A stretch of 62,976 nt of DNA, taken from the NCBI GenBank assembly GCA_001464865.1, contig LNEG01000097.1:1-62976 (forward strand). The letters are read 5' to 3'. The translations under genes and the position numbers were made by a program. Shown here one piece after another: positions 48,812 to 58,525 of the stretch. Below the pieces are notes generated by a model. The model was not told where the DNA came from, did no database searches, and saw only the letters and a list, made by a program, of their open reading frames with translations. Numbering within the stretch: the first letter of the stretch is position 1; each line of letters starts with the position of its first letter. The stretch comes from Burkholderiales bacterium Ga0074133 (GTDB lineage: Bacteria > Pseudomonadota > Gammaproteobacteria > Burkholderiales > Burkholderiaceae_C).

Positions 48812-51643
48812 ATGTTGTTTTCACTCTGCCGATCACTGAGCGCCATCGTGCTCTGCCTGCTGACCTCGGTCGCTGCGGCTGCGGCGGGCATGGCTGCGCC
48901 GTCAGTGGCGCTGCACTACAGCAACAAGGCGCCGCTGGAGGATCTCAAGCTGTTCGATGTGGTGGTCGTCGAGCCCGATCACGGCTACGACCCGGCTGCC
49001 TTCCGCATGCACGGGGGCGATCTGTATGCCTACGCATCCGTCGCCGAAGTGCAACCCTCACGCCCCTATTTCAAGGATGTGCCGGCGGCCTGGCAACTGG
49101 CGCGCAATGGCCAGTGGAACTCCATCGTGATCGACCAGACGCCTGCCGAATGGCCAGCTTTCTTTGCAGAAAGCGTGATCGGCCCGCTCTGGAAACAGGG
49201 TTATCGCGGTTTCTTCCTGGACACCCTGGATTCGTACCGGCTGGCCAGCAAGTTCGACGAGGCTGCGCAGCAAGATGGTCTCGTGCGGGTCGTGCAGACG
49301 CTGCACCAGCGCTACCCCGGCATCAAGCTCATCCTGAACCGGGGTTTCGAGGTGATCCCACGCCTGAAGGGTCAGGTAGAAATGGTAGCCGCGGAATCGC
49401 TCTACCAGGGCTGGGATGCATCCACGCGGCGCTACGAACCCGTTGCGCAAGCCAGCCGTACCTGGCTGCTGGCGCAACTGAGCACCATCCGGGAACGCGA
49501 TGGCATTCCGGTTCTGGTCATTGACTATGTGGCACCACACGACCGTGCCCTGTCCCGTGAGACAGCGCAGCGCATCCGCAGTCATGGTTTCGCCGCATGG
49601 GTCACCGACAGCGATCTGTCCACTGTGGGCATCGGCAACCTGGAACTGGTTCCGCGCCGGGTGCTCATGATCTACAACAGTGCGGATTCACCGGGCTTGA
49701 ACTACAGCGAAGCCCACCGGTTTTTCCAGATGCCGCTGAACCACATGGGCTATGTGGTGGACTACGCTGACATCCAGCAGCCCCTGCCACAGGGCATTTA
49801 TCGCGACCGTTACGCCGGGGTCGTGACGTCGTTTCCGGGCTTTGTCCCGAGCCTGCAACAGCGGGACCTGAGCCGCTGGCTGCACCGCCAGATGGCGGTG
49901 GGCATGCCCGTGGCGATTCTGGGCGATTTCGGCCTGTTTCCTGACCGGTCATGGGTGGAGAACGCGGGCATACGGGCGCAGGGTGTGGAGACAAAGGGCA
50001 ACCTTCGCCTGACCCGCACCGACCCCATGCTCGGGTTCGAGACACCCCTGCCTGCAGTCGACAAGGACTTTGTGCCTGTGCAGATCACAGGCAAGCTGGC
50101 CGCCCAGGCGACAACGCTGGTCGAATTCAGGGACCAGAAGAACCAGACGTTCGTGGGCGGCGCGCTGATGCCATGGGGTGGCTTCCTCAATGATCCGTTC
50201 GTGATGACGGACATTCCTGGAAGCGACCAGACCCGGTGGGTCGTGGACCCTTTCGCCTTTTTTACCCGAGCGCTTCAACTGCAGCCCCTGCCAGTTCCAG
50301 ACATCACCACCGAAAACGGTCGCCGCCTCCTGCTGGCCCATGTGGACGGCGATGGCTTCCCCTCCGGTGCCGAGTTTCCGGGCAGTCCGACCGCTGCCGA
50401 GGTGATGCTCAAGGAGGTGCTCGAGAAATACACCATCCCGCAGACAGTGGCCATGATCGAAGGTGAGACAGCGCCCTATGGCCTGTATCCACAACTGAGC
50501 GCAAAGCTGGAAGACATTGCCCGGCGCATGTACAAGCTGCCCCATGTGGAGGTGGCAAGCCACAGCTTCTCGCACCCTTACCTGTGGAACACGAGCGTGA
50601 AGCACGGGCGGTTTGTCGAGAACCCCGAGGCCGAGTACCACATGAACATCCCCGGCTATACGATGGATCTCACCCGTGAAATCGTTGGCTCCATCGACTA
50701 CATCCGCAAGCGCCTGGCACCGCCGGGCAAACCGATCCAGGTGTTCCAGTGGACTGGCGACACTGCGCCCAGCGCGGAGGCCCTGCGCATTGCCTACGCG
50801 GCAGGCCTGCTGAACATCAACGGCGGCGATACATCCATCTCCAGACTCAATCCGTCCATCACCGCCATCGGCGCGCATGGGATCCACAAGGACGGTTACC
50901 TGCAGGTCTACGCACCCATCACGAACGAAAACATCTACACCAACCTGTGGCGCGGCCCGTTCTACGGCTTCGAGCGGGTCCTGGAAACCTTCGAGATGAC
51001 GGACAAGCCCCGGCGCATCAAGCCCGTCGGCATCTACTACCACACCTACTCGGCGAGCAAGCAGGCGAGCCTGCGGGCGCTGCGCAAGGTTTACGACTGG
51101 GCTCTGGCCCAACCGCTGCACCCGGTGTTCACATCGGAATACATCCGCAAGGTGCAGGACTTTCACACGCTCGCCCTGGGGCGCGACGGCGCGGCCTGGC
51201 ACGTGCGCAGCCACGGACAGCTGCGCACGCTGCGGATCCCGCCCACGCTCGGGAAGCCCGTCTTTGAAGGCAGCCAGGGTCTGGCCGGAAGCAAAGAGGG
51301 CATCGAAGGGAGCTACCTGCACCTCACCGGAAGCCGGGCCGTGTTCGGCGTACAGGCCGCAGGCCCTGCAGCTGGCGCAAGGCAGCCAGTGCTTCTGCAC
51401 GATGCCAACGCCCGCATTGCCCGCTGGACCGCAGGTCGCAGCGACCGGAGCGTCGAGTTCGAATTGCAGGGCCATGTGCCGCTGCAGTGGAGCCTGGCCG
51501 GTATGGATGACACCTGCCAGGTGCGGGCCAGCAACCGCGTGGTCCCGCCCCAGAAATCCGCTGCGCCCGCACGCGCGGACGTTCGCAACTACCGATTGAA
51601 CGATGCTTCCGCGCTCATCCAGGTTACCTGCGCAGCCCGCTGA
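48812..51643 (+). CDS. pelA: Pel polysaccharide deacetylase/hydrolase PelA
   Basis: 943-residue periplasmic bifunctional enzyme. Signal peptide MLFSLCRSLSAIVLCLLTS then AAAAAG; an N-terminal GH166-type hydrolase barrel with the acidic pair near D137 (GFFLDTLDSY) and E195 (VAAESLYQGWD); a reductase-like middle domain (RRVLMIYNSADSPG); and a CE18-type deacetylase with metal/catalytic residues H510-x-D512-x-D514 (LLAHVDGDGF) and H584/H588 (ASHSFSHPY). In Pseudomonas the deacetylase makes the polymer cationic and the hydrolase trims it. First gene of the operon; it overlaps pelB by 41 bases. No clear Shine-Dalgarno is seen. Confidence 0.96.
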   Translation: MLFSLCRSLSAIVLCLLTSVAAAAAGMAAPSVALHYSNKAPLEDLKLFDVVVVEPDHGYDPAAFRMHGGDLYAYASVAEVQPSRPYFKDVPAAWQLARNGQWNSIVIDQTPAEWPAFFAESVIGPLWKQGYRGFFLDTLDSYRLASKFDEAAQQDGLVRVVQTLHQRYPGIKLILNRGFEVIPRLKGQVEMVAAESLYQGWDASTRRYEPVAQASRTWLLAQLSTIRERDGIPVLVIDYVAPHDRALSRETAQRIRSHGFAAWVTDSDLSTVGIGNLELVPRRVLMIYNSADSPGLNYSEAHRFFQMPLNHMGYVVDYADIQQPLPQGIYRDRYAGVVTSFPGFVPSLQQRDLSRWLHRQMAVGMPVAILGDFGLFPDRSWVENAGIRAQGVETKGNLRLTRTDPMLGFETPLPAVDKDFVPVQITGKLAAQATTLVEFRDQKNQTFVGGALMPWGGFLNDPFVMTDIPGSDQTRWVVDPFAFFTRALQLQPLPVPDITTENGRRLLLAHVDGDGFPSGAEFPGSPTAAEVMLKEVLEKYTIPQTVAMIEGETAPYGLYPQLSAKLEDIARRMYKLPHVEVASHSFSHPYLWNTSVKHGRFVENPEAEYHMNIPGYTMDLTREIVGSIDYIRKRLAPPGKPIQVFQWTGDTAPSAEALRIAYAAGLLNINGGDTSISRLNPSITAIGAHGIHKDGYLQVYAPITNENIYTNLWRGPFYGFERVLETFEMTDKPRRIKPVGIYYHTYSASKQASLRALRKVYDWALAQPLHPVFTSEYIRKVQDFHTLALGRDGAAWHVRSHGQLRTLRIPPTLGKPVFEGSQGLAGSKEGIEGSYLHLTGSRAVFGVQAAGPAAGARQPVLLHDANARIARWTAGRSDRSVEFELQGHVPLQWSLAGMDDTCQVRASNRVVPPQKSAAPARADVRNYRLNDASALIQVTCAAR

Positions 51644-54600
51644 ACGCCCGGTCCTGGCCAGCCACTGGCTGACGGCCATGCTCGCCGTCATGGTGGCGGG
51701 AGCCCTGTGGCTGATGTTCCCCAAGCTGGATCTGGAACGGCGACTGACGTCTTCGACCAGCGATTCTGGCCTGTCGTACGTGTACATCAGCAACCTTCTG
51801 CGCAGCGACCCGGACAACCCGCGACTGCGCGCGCTGATGGCCCAGCACGAAGCCAAGGAAGAGGCCGCACGCCTGGCGCGCGAGGCCCTCGAAGCACGGA
51901 CCGCAGAGCTGCAGAGCAACACTCCGCTGACGGTGTGGAATGCGGCCATGGATGAATACCATGGCATCGACCCCGCCGATACCGGCCGGCGCGCTGCAGC
52001 TCGCACAGCACTGGTGGAACAGCTGCAGTCATTGCTGAAGGAAGACCTGCCGCCGGGCTCCCTGCCACGGCTGGCCGCGCAAGCATTCCAGCTGGAGGAA
52101 AGGGCGCTCGGGATCCGGCTGTACCGGCAGATGGCCCGCAGCTCCACCTCGTCCGCCGAGGCATCCGCCCTGTACCGCCGTGCGGCACGCGAGGCGCTGG
52201 CCATGTCAGCCCACGCCGAGGCAGCGGACCTGTTCCTCGCTGCCCGCCGCACCACCACCGACCCCGCCGAGGCCAAGGCGCTGTTTCTGGATGCCATTGC
52301 AGTCATGCAGGCATCGGGCAAGCCCGCTGCGGCGCTGGCCCTGGCGCAGAGGGAAGTACAAGGCCTTGAGAACGACCAGCAAGTTCTGCGCGCGCTCGTC
52401 GACCTGGCGCGGGCTGCCGGGAAGCCCGCCGTTGCCGAGCAGTACATGAAGCGCCTCTTACGGCTGGCCCTACTGGAGCAATGGCAGCAATTCGCACTGG
52501 CCCAGGCGCAGGAAGCGTCCCGGGCGGACGAGCCATCCGGCTGGAGTCGGGCGCAAATGTCGGGCAGTACACCCTCGCAGCAGCAGCAGCATGCGCCGCG
52601 CTACGAAGACCGCGCGTATCTGCTCGACCCGGCCATGCTCCATCATCCTGACAGCTCGGGCCACCGCAGCGTTCGCACGGCGCTGGGCGAGGCCGACAGC
52701 GCCAAAAAGGGGCCCGGCATCCCTTTCGACGACAAGATATACAGCCTCGGGTACCAAGTGTTCCTAGAGAACAGCAATCTCGAGGACGCCTGGCTGGTAG
52801 CCCGATCTGCCGTGCAGCAATCCCCCGGGGACCTCGCCTGGCGGGATCGCCTCGCGAGGGTATCGGAATGGACGCAACGAAGCTCCGTAGCGCTCGACAA
52901 CTGGCTGGTGATCGCGCGGCGCACCCAGAAAGATGAGGCCTGGCAGGCGGTATTGAGGCTCGCTCCCGGGCTGTTTCATGACGAGGCCCTGGTGGAGGGC
53001 CTGTTGTACGAACTGCGCCGGCAGCCAGGCGACGCCAAGCTGGTGCGCGAACTCGTCGAGGCGTACGAGCGCATCGGCACGCCGCAGCCTGCGATGGATT
53101 TCCTGGCACGCCAGCCCGCGACCGAAGCCAACCTGGAGATGCAGGCTGAGCTCGCCACCCGGACGGGCAACACGGACCTGGCACTGAAAAGCTGGGAGCA
53201 GATTTTTGCCAACGCCGCCTGGATCACGCCGGAGCGGGCCATGCGCGCCAGCTTGCTGGCACTGCTGCGCGGTCGCGGAGAGCTGGGCATGGCATGGCTG
53301 GAAGCCGCGCGCGAACGGGTCACGCAGGCCACGCCCGATGCAGCCGACTTCTGGCGCATGACCGGGCAGCTGGCCGAAAAACAGCAGCGCGCTGCCACGG
53401 CCCTGGATGCATACCGGGCACTGCTGGCCACGAATGACGCGGACCTTGCAGACTACGACACCCTGATCCGCCTGCTGCAGAACACGCATCCGGCCGAAGC
53501 CGCCGACGTCAGCCTGCTGGCCTGGGACCGGTTCGATCAGTCACGTCATCTGGTCGCTGTACTCACGTATCTGGTGAGCCGCAGCCAGTGGCCCGCCGTG
53601 GGCAAACTGCTGCAGCGCATCGACCCGGCGCCCAAGGCAAGCCGCCACGCCTTGCAGCCATTGCTGCGGGCCCCGGAGTTTCTGCGGCTGGCAGGGCTGT
53701 ACCACCAGAACACCGGCAACCTGCCCAAAGCAGTAGAGATGTTCGAAACCGCGCTGCAGCTGGAGCCCGAGGATGCTGCCACCCAGCAGGCGTTGATCTG
53801 GCTTTTCATCGATGCCAACGACAACGTGTCGCTGCGCAAGCTGCTGTCCATGCGCGAAGCCCAGTGGAGCCAGAACACCGAGGTCCATGACGCACTCGGT
53901 TCGGCCTACCAGGCGCTTTCGCTGCCAGCAGTGGCGCTGGAGCGTTACTTTCGCCCCCGCATTGCAGCCCATCAAGCGGATTTTCTGTGGCTGATGAACT
54001 ACGCCGACGCGCTGGACCAGAACCAGGAGACCGACAAATCCTGGCGCCTGCGCAGGCACATCCTGTCCCAGGAGTGGGCCAAGGCCCAGGGCGGCCAGGC
54101 CATGACCCGCACGGAAGCACGCCAGCGGTGGCTGTCGGACAGCGGTCTGGAAGAGACACGGCGCAATGCCCGAGCCCGGCTATTGCTGCAACAAAAGCCG
54201 GGCGATCAGGCACTGGACGCGTTGCGCGAGCTGCTTCGGCTGGATCGGGATGCGAAAGGCAACTATTCGAACGCGGCAGCCGAGACAGCCATCGGCTGGT
54301 TCCAGGATGCGGGCGAGTATTCGGCCGAACGAGCCTTCCTGTGGCACCAGTACGCGCGAAGCCAGAGCCTGCGGGCCAACCGGCCGCTGTGGGCCGACAT
54401 CACCGTGGCGCTGGCAGAAAAAGACCTCGCGGCCACGGGCCAGCTGCTGGAGACGTTTGGTGAACGACTGCCCCGCTATGACCGCGTCAACGCGGCAGCG
54501 GCAGTGCAGGACGTTCGCATGGCGCAGACAGCGGCGTTCGAGACGCAGCAGGACCAGCCCGACGATGCCCCCTTGCACCTTCAGCTGACCGAAAATCTCC

Positions 54601-55544
54601 TTGCCTTCAGCGACCATGCGGGCGCCAAGATCGAGACGCGCGACCTGCGGGACCTCCAGGAAACCGAGACTTCCGCCACCCTGCGCCTGGCGATCTCCCC
54701 CCGCCTTTCGCTGCAGCTGTCTGCCGAGCGGATCGAGCGCACCACCGGGCTGACACAACAGCTGAGCAACCCCTCCCAGGAGAGGGGCGTGCGCATGGAA
54801 CTGCGCTGGCAGGACAACGACAGCACCACCTCCCTGCAGTTGGGCCGCCGCGAAAGCCTGGCCGCCTACACCCCCGTGCACCTGGAGCAGGAGTGGCGCA
54901 TCGACAGCCGTCTGAGCCTGCGCATGGACGCCGGACTGCAGCTGCCGACGCAGGAGAGCGCAGCCCTGCGGATGGGCGGGATGAAAGAGCGCGTGGGCGC
55001 CAGCGTGCGCTACCAGGCTTCTCGGCTGGACCAGTTCACCGCCGAGCACTGGCAGGAGCGTTACCGGCTGCAGACAGGAGCCGAGGTGGGACGGGGGCGC
55101 CACTACGCCGTTGCCTACACGCACACTTACCGCATTGAGGTACCCACGCTGGACTTCGGGGTCTTCTGGTCCAACCACTCGTACGACCGGCGTGACCCAT
55201 CGCTCCTTTCGGGGGACGACCTGGCTTTCAGGCGGTACTTGCCACCGGGGGTCACGGAAGTCGGCGAATCCTATTTCCTGCCCGAGAATTTCAGCTTCTA
55301 CGGGCTTCAGGTGTCCACCAACATGCGGTTTGAACGCGACTACACCCGGGCGTGGCAACCCTATGCCAGCGTGGCACGCACCTGGCACAGCCGCCTGGGT
55401 GCCGGCTACAGCCTGAAATTCGGATTGGCTGGCAGCGTCTGGGGTGCCGACCACCTCAACCTGAACTGGAGCCTCACGCGAGGCGGCACCCAGAGCCCGG
55501 GGCTCAATCGCACCCTTCAGCTGAACTACCGGAAGCACTATTGA
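51603..55544 (+). CDS. pelB: Pel outer-membrane export porin with TPR scaffold PelB
   Basis: 1313 residues. An N-terminal membrane helix (LTAMLAVMVAGALWLMF), a long periplasmic tetratricopeptide-repeat superhelix (residues ~60-1000, e.g. YHQNTGNLPKAVEMFETALQ), and a C-terminal ~300-residue beta-barrel ending in tyrosine (LNYRKHY). In Pseudomonas the TPR part binds and guides PelA and the barrel exports the polymer. It is somewhat longer than P. aeruginosa PelB (1193). The ATG at 51603 overlaps the end of pelA by 41 bases; the stop shares one base with pelC. Confidence 0.94.
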   Translation: MLPRSSRLPAQPAERPVLASHWLTAMLAVMVAGALWLMFPKLDLERRLTSSTSDSGLSYVYISNLLRSDPDNPRLRALMAQHEAKEEAARLAREALEARTAELQSNTPLTVWNAAMDEYHGIDPADTGRRAAARTALVEQLQSLLKEDLPPGSLPRLAAQAFQLEERALGIRLYRQMARSSTSSAEASALYRRAAREALAMSAHAEAADLFLAARRTTTDPAEAKALFLDAIAVMQASGKPAAALALAQREVQGLENDQQVLRALVDLARAAGKPAVAEQYMKRLLRLALLEQWQQFALAQAQEASRADEPSGWSRAQMSGSTPSQQQQHAPRYEDRAYLLDPAMLHHPDSSGHRSVRTALGEADSAKKGPGIPFDDKIYSLGYQVFLENSNLEDAWLVARSAVQQSPGDLAWRDRLARVSEWTQRSSVALDNWLVIARRTQKDEAWQAVLRLAPGLFHDEALVEGLLYELRRQPGDAKLVRELVEAYERIGTPQPAMDFLARQPATEANLEMQAELATRTGNTDLALKSWEQIFANAAWITPERAMRASLLALLRGRGELGMAWLEAARERVTQATPDAADFWRMTGQLAEKQQRAATALDAYRALLATNDADLADYDTLIRLLQNTHPAEAADVSLLAWDRFDQSRHLVAVLTYLVSRSQWPAVGKLLQRIDPAPKASRHALQPLLRAPEFLRLAGLYHQNTGNLPKAVEMFETALQLEPEDAATQQALIWLFIDANDNVSLRKLLSMREAQWSQNTEVHDALGSAYQALSLPAVALERYFRPRIAAHQADFLWLMNYADALDQNQETDKSWRLRRHILSQEWAKAQGGQAMTRTEARQRWLSDSGLEETRRNARARLLLQQKPGDQALDALRELLRLDRDAKGNYSNAAAETAIGWFQDAGEYSAERAFLWHQYARSQSLRANRPLWADITVALAEKDLAATGQLLETFGERLPRYDRVNAAAAVQDVRMAQTAAFETQQDQPDDAPLHLQLTENLLAFSDHAGAKIETRDLRDLQETETSATLRLAISPRLSLQLSAERIERTTGLTQQLSNPSQERGVRMELRWQDNDSTTSLQLGRRESLAAYTPVHLEQEWRIDSRLSLRMDAGLQLPTQESAALRMGGMKERVGASVRYQASRLDQFTAEHWQERYRLQTGAEVGRGRHYAVAYTHTYRIEVPTLDFGVFWSNHSYDRRDPSLLSGDDLAFRRYLPPGVTEVGESYFLPENFSFYGLQVSTNMRFERDYTRAWQPYASVARTWHSRLGAGYSLKFGLAGSVWGADHLNLNWSLTRGGTQSPGLNRTLQLNYRKHY

Positions 55545-56119
55545 TGACCTGCATGAAAGACCGCCTGATGAACACCATGTATCCAATCTCGCGACTGCTC
55601 AAGGCCTCTGCGCTCGCCCTGCTGCTGGCAGCCGTGGCTGCCTGCTCGACCGTGGACCGCGGCAAGGCGCCTGCGCTGAGCACCGACGCCACCTGGACGG
55701 TACTGCCGTTCGCCAACCACACCGAAACACCGATGGCGGGGAACCGGGCCGAAAGCATTGCCGAGGCGCTGCTGACGGCCCGCGGCATCGGCAAAGTCCG
55801 ACGCTACACCGCTACCGCACAACAGGAGGCATTGTTCGATGCAGGCGACACCAAGCGCCAGGATGACGCGCTGGCATGGGCGCGCGAGCAGGGCATCCGC
55901 TATGCCCTGGCGGGATCGGTGGACGAGTGGCGCTACAAGGTCGGGGTGGACGGAGAGCCCGCCGCGGGCGTCACCCTGCGCATCATTGATGTCGCCTCGG
56001 GCGACGTGGTGTGGAGCGGCGTGGGCGGCAAGAGCGGCTGGAGTCGTGAAGCACTGTCTGCAGTGGCACAGAAGCTCATTCGCGAGCTGCTCAATACCGG
56101 CCTTTCCGGCGCACGCTGA
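55544..56119 (+). CDS. pelC: Pel outer-membrane lipoprotein PelC
   Basis: 191 residues from 55544 (MTCMKDRLMNTMYP), or 183 if the ATG at 55568 is used, which would give a tighter signal. Lipobox VAAC-S after a leucine/alanine-rich stretch (ALALLLAAVAACS). The mature part has the TolB-like fold of PelC: WTVLPFANHTETPMAGNRA, GIRYALAGSVDEWRYKVG, GVTLRIIDVASGDVVWSG. Forms a dodecameric ring at the inner face of the outer membrane that funnels Pel to PelB. Confidence 0.92.
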   Translation: MTCMKDRLMNTMYPISRLLKASALALLLAAVAACSTVDRGKAPALSTDATWTVLPFANHTETPMAGNRAESIAEALLTARGIGKVRRYTATAQQEALFDAGDTKRQDDALAWAREQGIRYALAGSVDEWRYKVGVDGEPAAGVTLRIIDVASGDVVWSGVGGKSGWSREALSAVAQKLIRELLNTGLSGAR

Positions 56120-56136
56120 AGCACCTCCTGCCCGAC

Positions 56137-57516
56137 ATGGCCCGCACACCTTCAGAATCTTCCGCAACACGGCCCGCTTATCCCGGCACGGCCGAAGAAC
56201 CAGGCGCGAACGGGTTTACCGGCTCGCCGCTTGGCAAGCTCACGGCGGTGGGCGACCGCCCTGTGACCGTACTGCTGGAGACGACGCTGGTGCCTGTGGT
56301 CACGGTTGGGCTCGGGTATCTCTTGAGCCCGCAGGACCCCCTGGGCGTGGGGGCCGACTACCACTGGTCATGGCTTGCGCCCATCATCGTGGCGCTGCGT
56401 TACGGTCCCCTGGCGGGCCTGGGAGCCGCGGGGGTTTTGCTGGCCGCGTGGTTTGCGCTCAACCTGGGTCACCTCGACCAGTTTCCACAGGTCTTCTTTC
56501 TGGGGGGACTCATCACGGTAATGCTGGTGGGCGAGTTTTCCAGCCTCTGGCGCGCCCGCACGCGGCGCGCCGAAGTCGTACAGCACTACCTGGACCAGAG
56601 GCTGGAGCACCTGATACGCCAGTACTACCTGTTGCGGCTTTCGCACGACCGGCTCGAACAGGAGCTCATCGGCAGGCCTATGTCGATGCGCGACGCACTC
56701 AAGACCCTGCACGGCCTGGGCGCCGGCCCCCAAGACGCGCAGGTGCTGCTGCGTCTGCTGGCACAGTACTGCCAGATCAGCTGCGCAGCGCTGCACCCGG
56801 TGCGCGATGACGAAGTGGACCCGCAGCCCATGGCCACGCTGGGCGCCCCTGCCGGTTTCCAGCGCGCCGATCCGCTCGCTGTACAGGCCCTTGAAACACG
56901 CACGCTCTGCCATGTGGTGCAGGCCACGGTGCGCCAGGAGAGAAGCCAGTATCTGGTGGCGGCGCCGCTGCTGGACATTGGCGGTGAGACCTACGCGGTT
57001 TTGCTGGTGGAAGACATGCCCTTCTTCTCGCTGCAGGAAGAAGGCCTGCAGACGATGAACCTGCTGCTGGGCTACTACACCGACGGGCTTTCCACCCACG
57101 CGCTGGCTGCCCCCCTGGTGACGGACTTCGCACAATGCCCACCCGAATTTGCGTTTGAACTGGAGCGGCTGACCCGCATGGAGAAGTCCACCGGCGTGCC
57201 AAGCATCGTCGTTGCGCTGGAATTCAACCAGGCTGCGATAGACCGCGACCTGCCGCAACAGATGCAGCGCCTCAAACGGCTCATGGATGAGATCTGGCTG
57301 ATCGACGGTACCCAACGAAGCGTGCTGGCGGTGCTCATGCCACTGGGCGACGCATCGACGGCCGAAGGGTTCATTGCACGCCTTGAAGGCTGGATGAGCG
57401 CCAAGGAGGGGATGTCGCTGGCCCAGGCGGGTGTCTACCCGTACCAGTTTCCGCTGGCCCAGTTCGACGAGCCCCGCGTGCTGTTGAGCAGGCTGCACCA
57501 GTTGGCCCATGCTTAA
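56137..57516 (+). CDS. pelD: c-di-GMP receptor PelD
   Basis: 459-residue inner-membrane protein. Four transmembrane segments in the first ~150 residues (VLLETTLVPVVTVGLGYLL; LAGLGAAGVLLAAWFALNL and neighbours), a charged helix, a GAF domain (MATLGAPAGF...HVVQATV), and a degenerate GGDEF domain. The catalytic GGDEF is replaced by I-D-G-T-Q-R, but the inhibitory-site motif R381-L-M-D384 is at the expected position, so it should bind c-di-GMP and not make it. Binding switches on Pel synthesis post-translationally. Overlaps pelE by eight bases. Confidence 0.94.
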   Translation: MARTPSESSATRPAYPGTAEEPGANGFTGSPLGKLTAVGDRPVTVLLETTLVPVVTVGLGYLLSPQDPLGVGADYHWSWLAPIIVALRYGPLAGLGAAGVLLAAWFALNLGHLDQFPQVFFLGGLITVMLVGEFSSLWRARTRRAEVVQHYLDQRLEHLIRQYYLLRLSHDRLEQELIGRPMSMRDALKTLHGLGAGPQDAQVLLRLLAQYCQISCAALHPVRDDEVDPQPMATLGAPAGFQRADPLAVQALETRTLCHVVQATVRQERSQYLVAAPLLDIGGETYAVLLVEDMPFFSLQEEGLQTMNLLLGYYTDGLSTHALAAPLVTDFAQCPPEFAFELERLTRMEKSTGVPSIVVALEFNQAAIDRDLPQQMQRLKRLMDEIWLIDGTQRSVLAVLMPLGDASTAEGFIARLEGWMSAKEGMSLAQAGVYPYQFPLAQFDEPRVLLSRLHQLAHA

Positions 57517-58525
57517 CTCCAAACTGGGCCTGTGGGCCATCTTTGTGGAGCTGGGTGCCTGGGCAGGACCCGCGCTGCTTGATGGTAGCTCGGAAACTGC
57601 GCTGGCGAGCTACCTCGTGACCCACGCCGTGGCCAGCGTGTTGCTCGCACTGTTCACGCTGCCCGTACTGGCAGCCCAGCAGACGCGGCCCCGCCTGCCG
57701 ATGATTGGCCTGATGGCGGTGTGCAGCTATGTCGTGCCCGTGGTCGGCTTCCTTGGCGTCCTGATCGGAACACTGGTCCTGCGCTTTTATCGCGCCTCTC
57801 ACCATGAAGACGAATTCGGGTCGCTGCAGTTGCCGGAGTTCGACCTCCACCAGCGGATGCAGAGTGGATTCAGGCAAACCGGGCTGCGCGCCGTGCTGAG
57901 CAACAGCGAAGTGCCCACACGCTCGCGCATGCGGGCCATGGTGGCCTTGCAGCACATCTCGGGACGCATCTCGTCGCCCCTGCTGCGCAACGTGCTCAAC
58001 GATGCCAGCGAGGATTTGCGACTGCTGGCCTACGGCATGCTCGACAGCCTGGAGCGCAACATCAGCCGTGCCATCGACAAGGAACTCGACACCCTGCAAA
58101 AAGCGCGGGAGATCGAGGGGCAGGACACGCTGGGACCCGTGGGAATACAGGCGGCTGAAAAGCTGTCGGCCCTTTACTGGGAGCTCGTCTACCAGAACCT
58201 TGCCCAGGGGGACATGCGCGACCACGCCATCCGCGAATCGCTGCGCTACTGCGAAATGGTGCTGGCACAGCACCCCAACCTCGCCCAGCATACGATGCGC
58301 CGGGGCGTGCTGCTGCATGCCTGTGGCCGCCTCCGCGAGGCTGCGGATGCCTACGCGCTGGCCCAGCAGCAAGGGCTACCAGCCAGCAGGGTGCTGCCTT
58401 ACCTGGCCGAGCTGAGCTTCGAGCAGCGCGACTTCGACAAGACACGACAACTGATGCAACAGCTCGACGGGTGGAGCTCACTTCCGAAACTGCGTCCGGT
58501 CATCGACTACTGGAGCGTGCGATGA
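57509..58525 (+). CDS. pelE: Pel synthase-complex scaffold PelE
   Basis: 338 residues: two N-terminal transmembrane helices (ASYLVTHAVASVLLALFTLPVLAA part and VCSYVVPVVGFLGVLIGTLVL part), then a cytoplasmic TPR-containing helical domain (YWELVYQNLAQGDMRDHAIRE; LLHACGRLREAADAYALAQQ). Matches PelE, which binds the PelD GAF region and PelF. Its stop overlaps the pelF start by four bases (ATGA). Confidence 0.91.
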   Translation: MLNSKLGLWAIFVELGAWAGPALLDGSSETALASYLVTHAVASVLLALFTLPVLAAQQTRPRLPMIGLMAVCSYVVPVVGFLGVLIGTLVLRFYRASHHEDEFGSLQLPEFDLHQRMQSGFRQTGLRAVLSNSEVPTRSRMRAMVALQHISGRISSPLLRNVLNDASEDLRLLAYGMLDSLERNISRAIDKELDTLQKAREIEGQDTLGPVGIQAAEKLSALYWELVYQNLAQGDMRDHAIRESLRYCEMVLAQHPNLAQHTMRRGVLLHACGRLREAADAYALAQQQGLPASRVLPYLAELSFEQRDFDKTRQLMQQLDGWSSLPKLRPVIDYWSVR

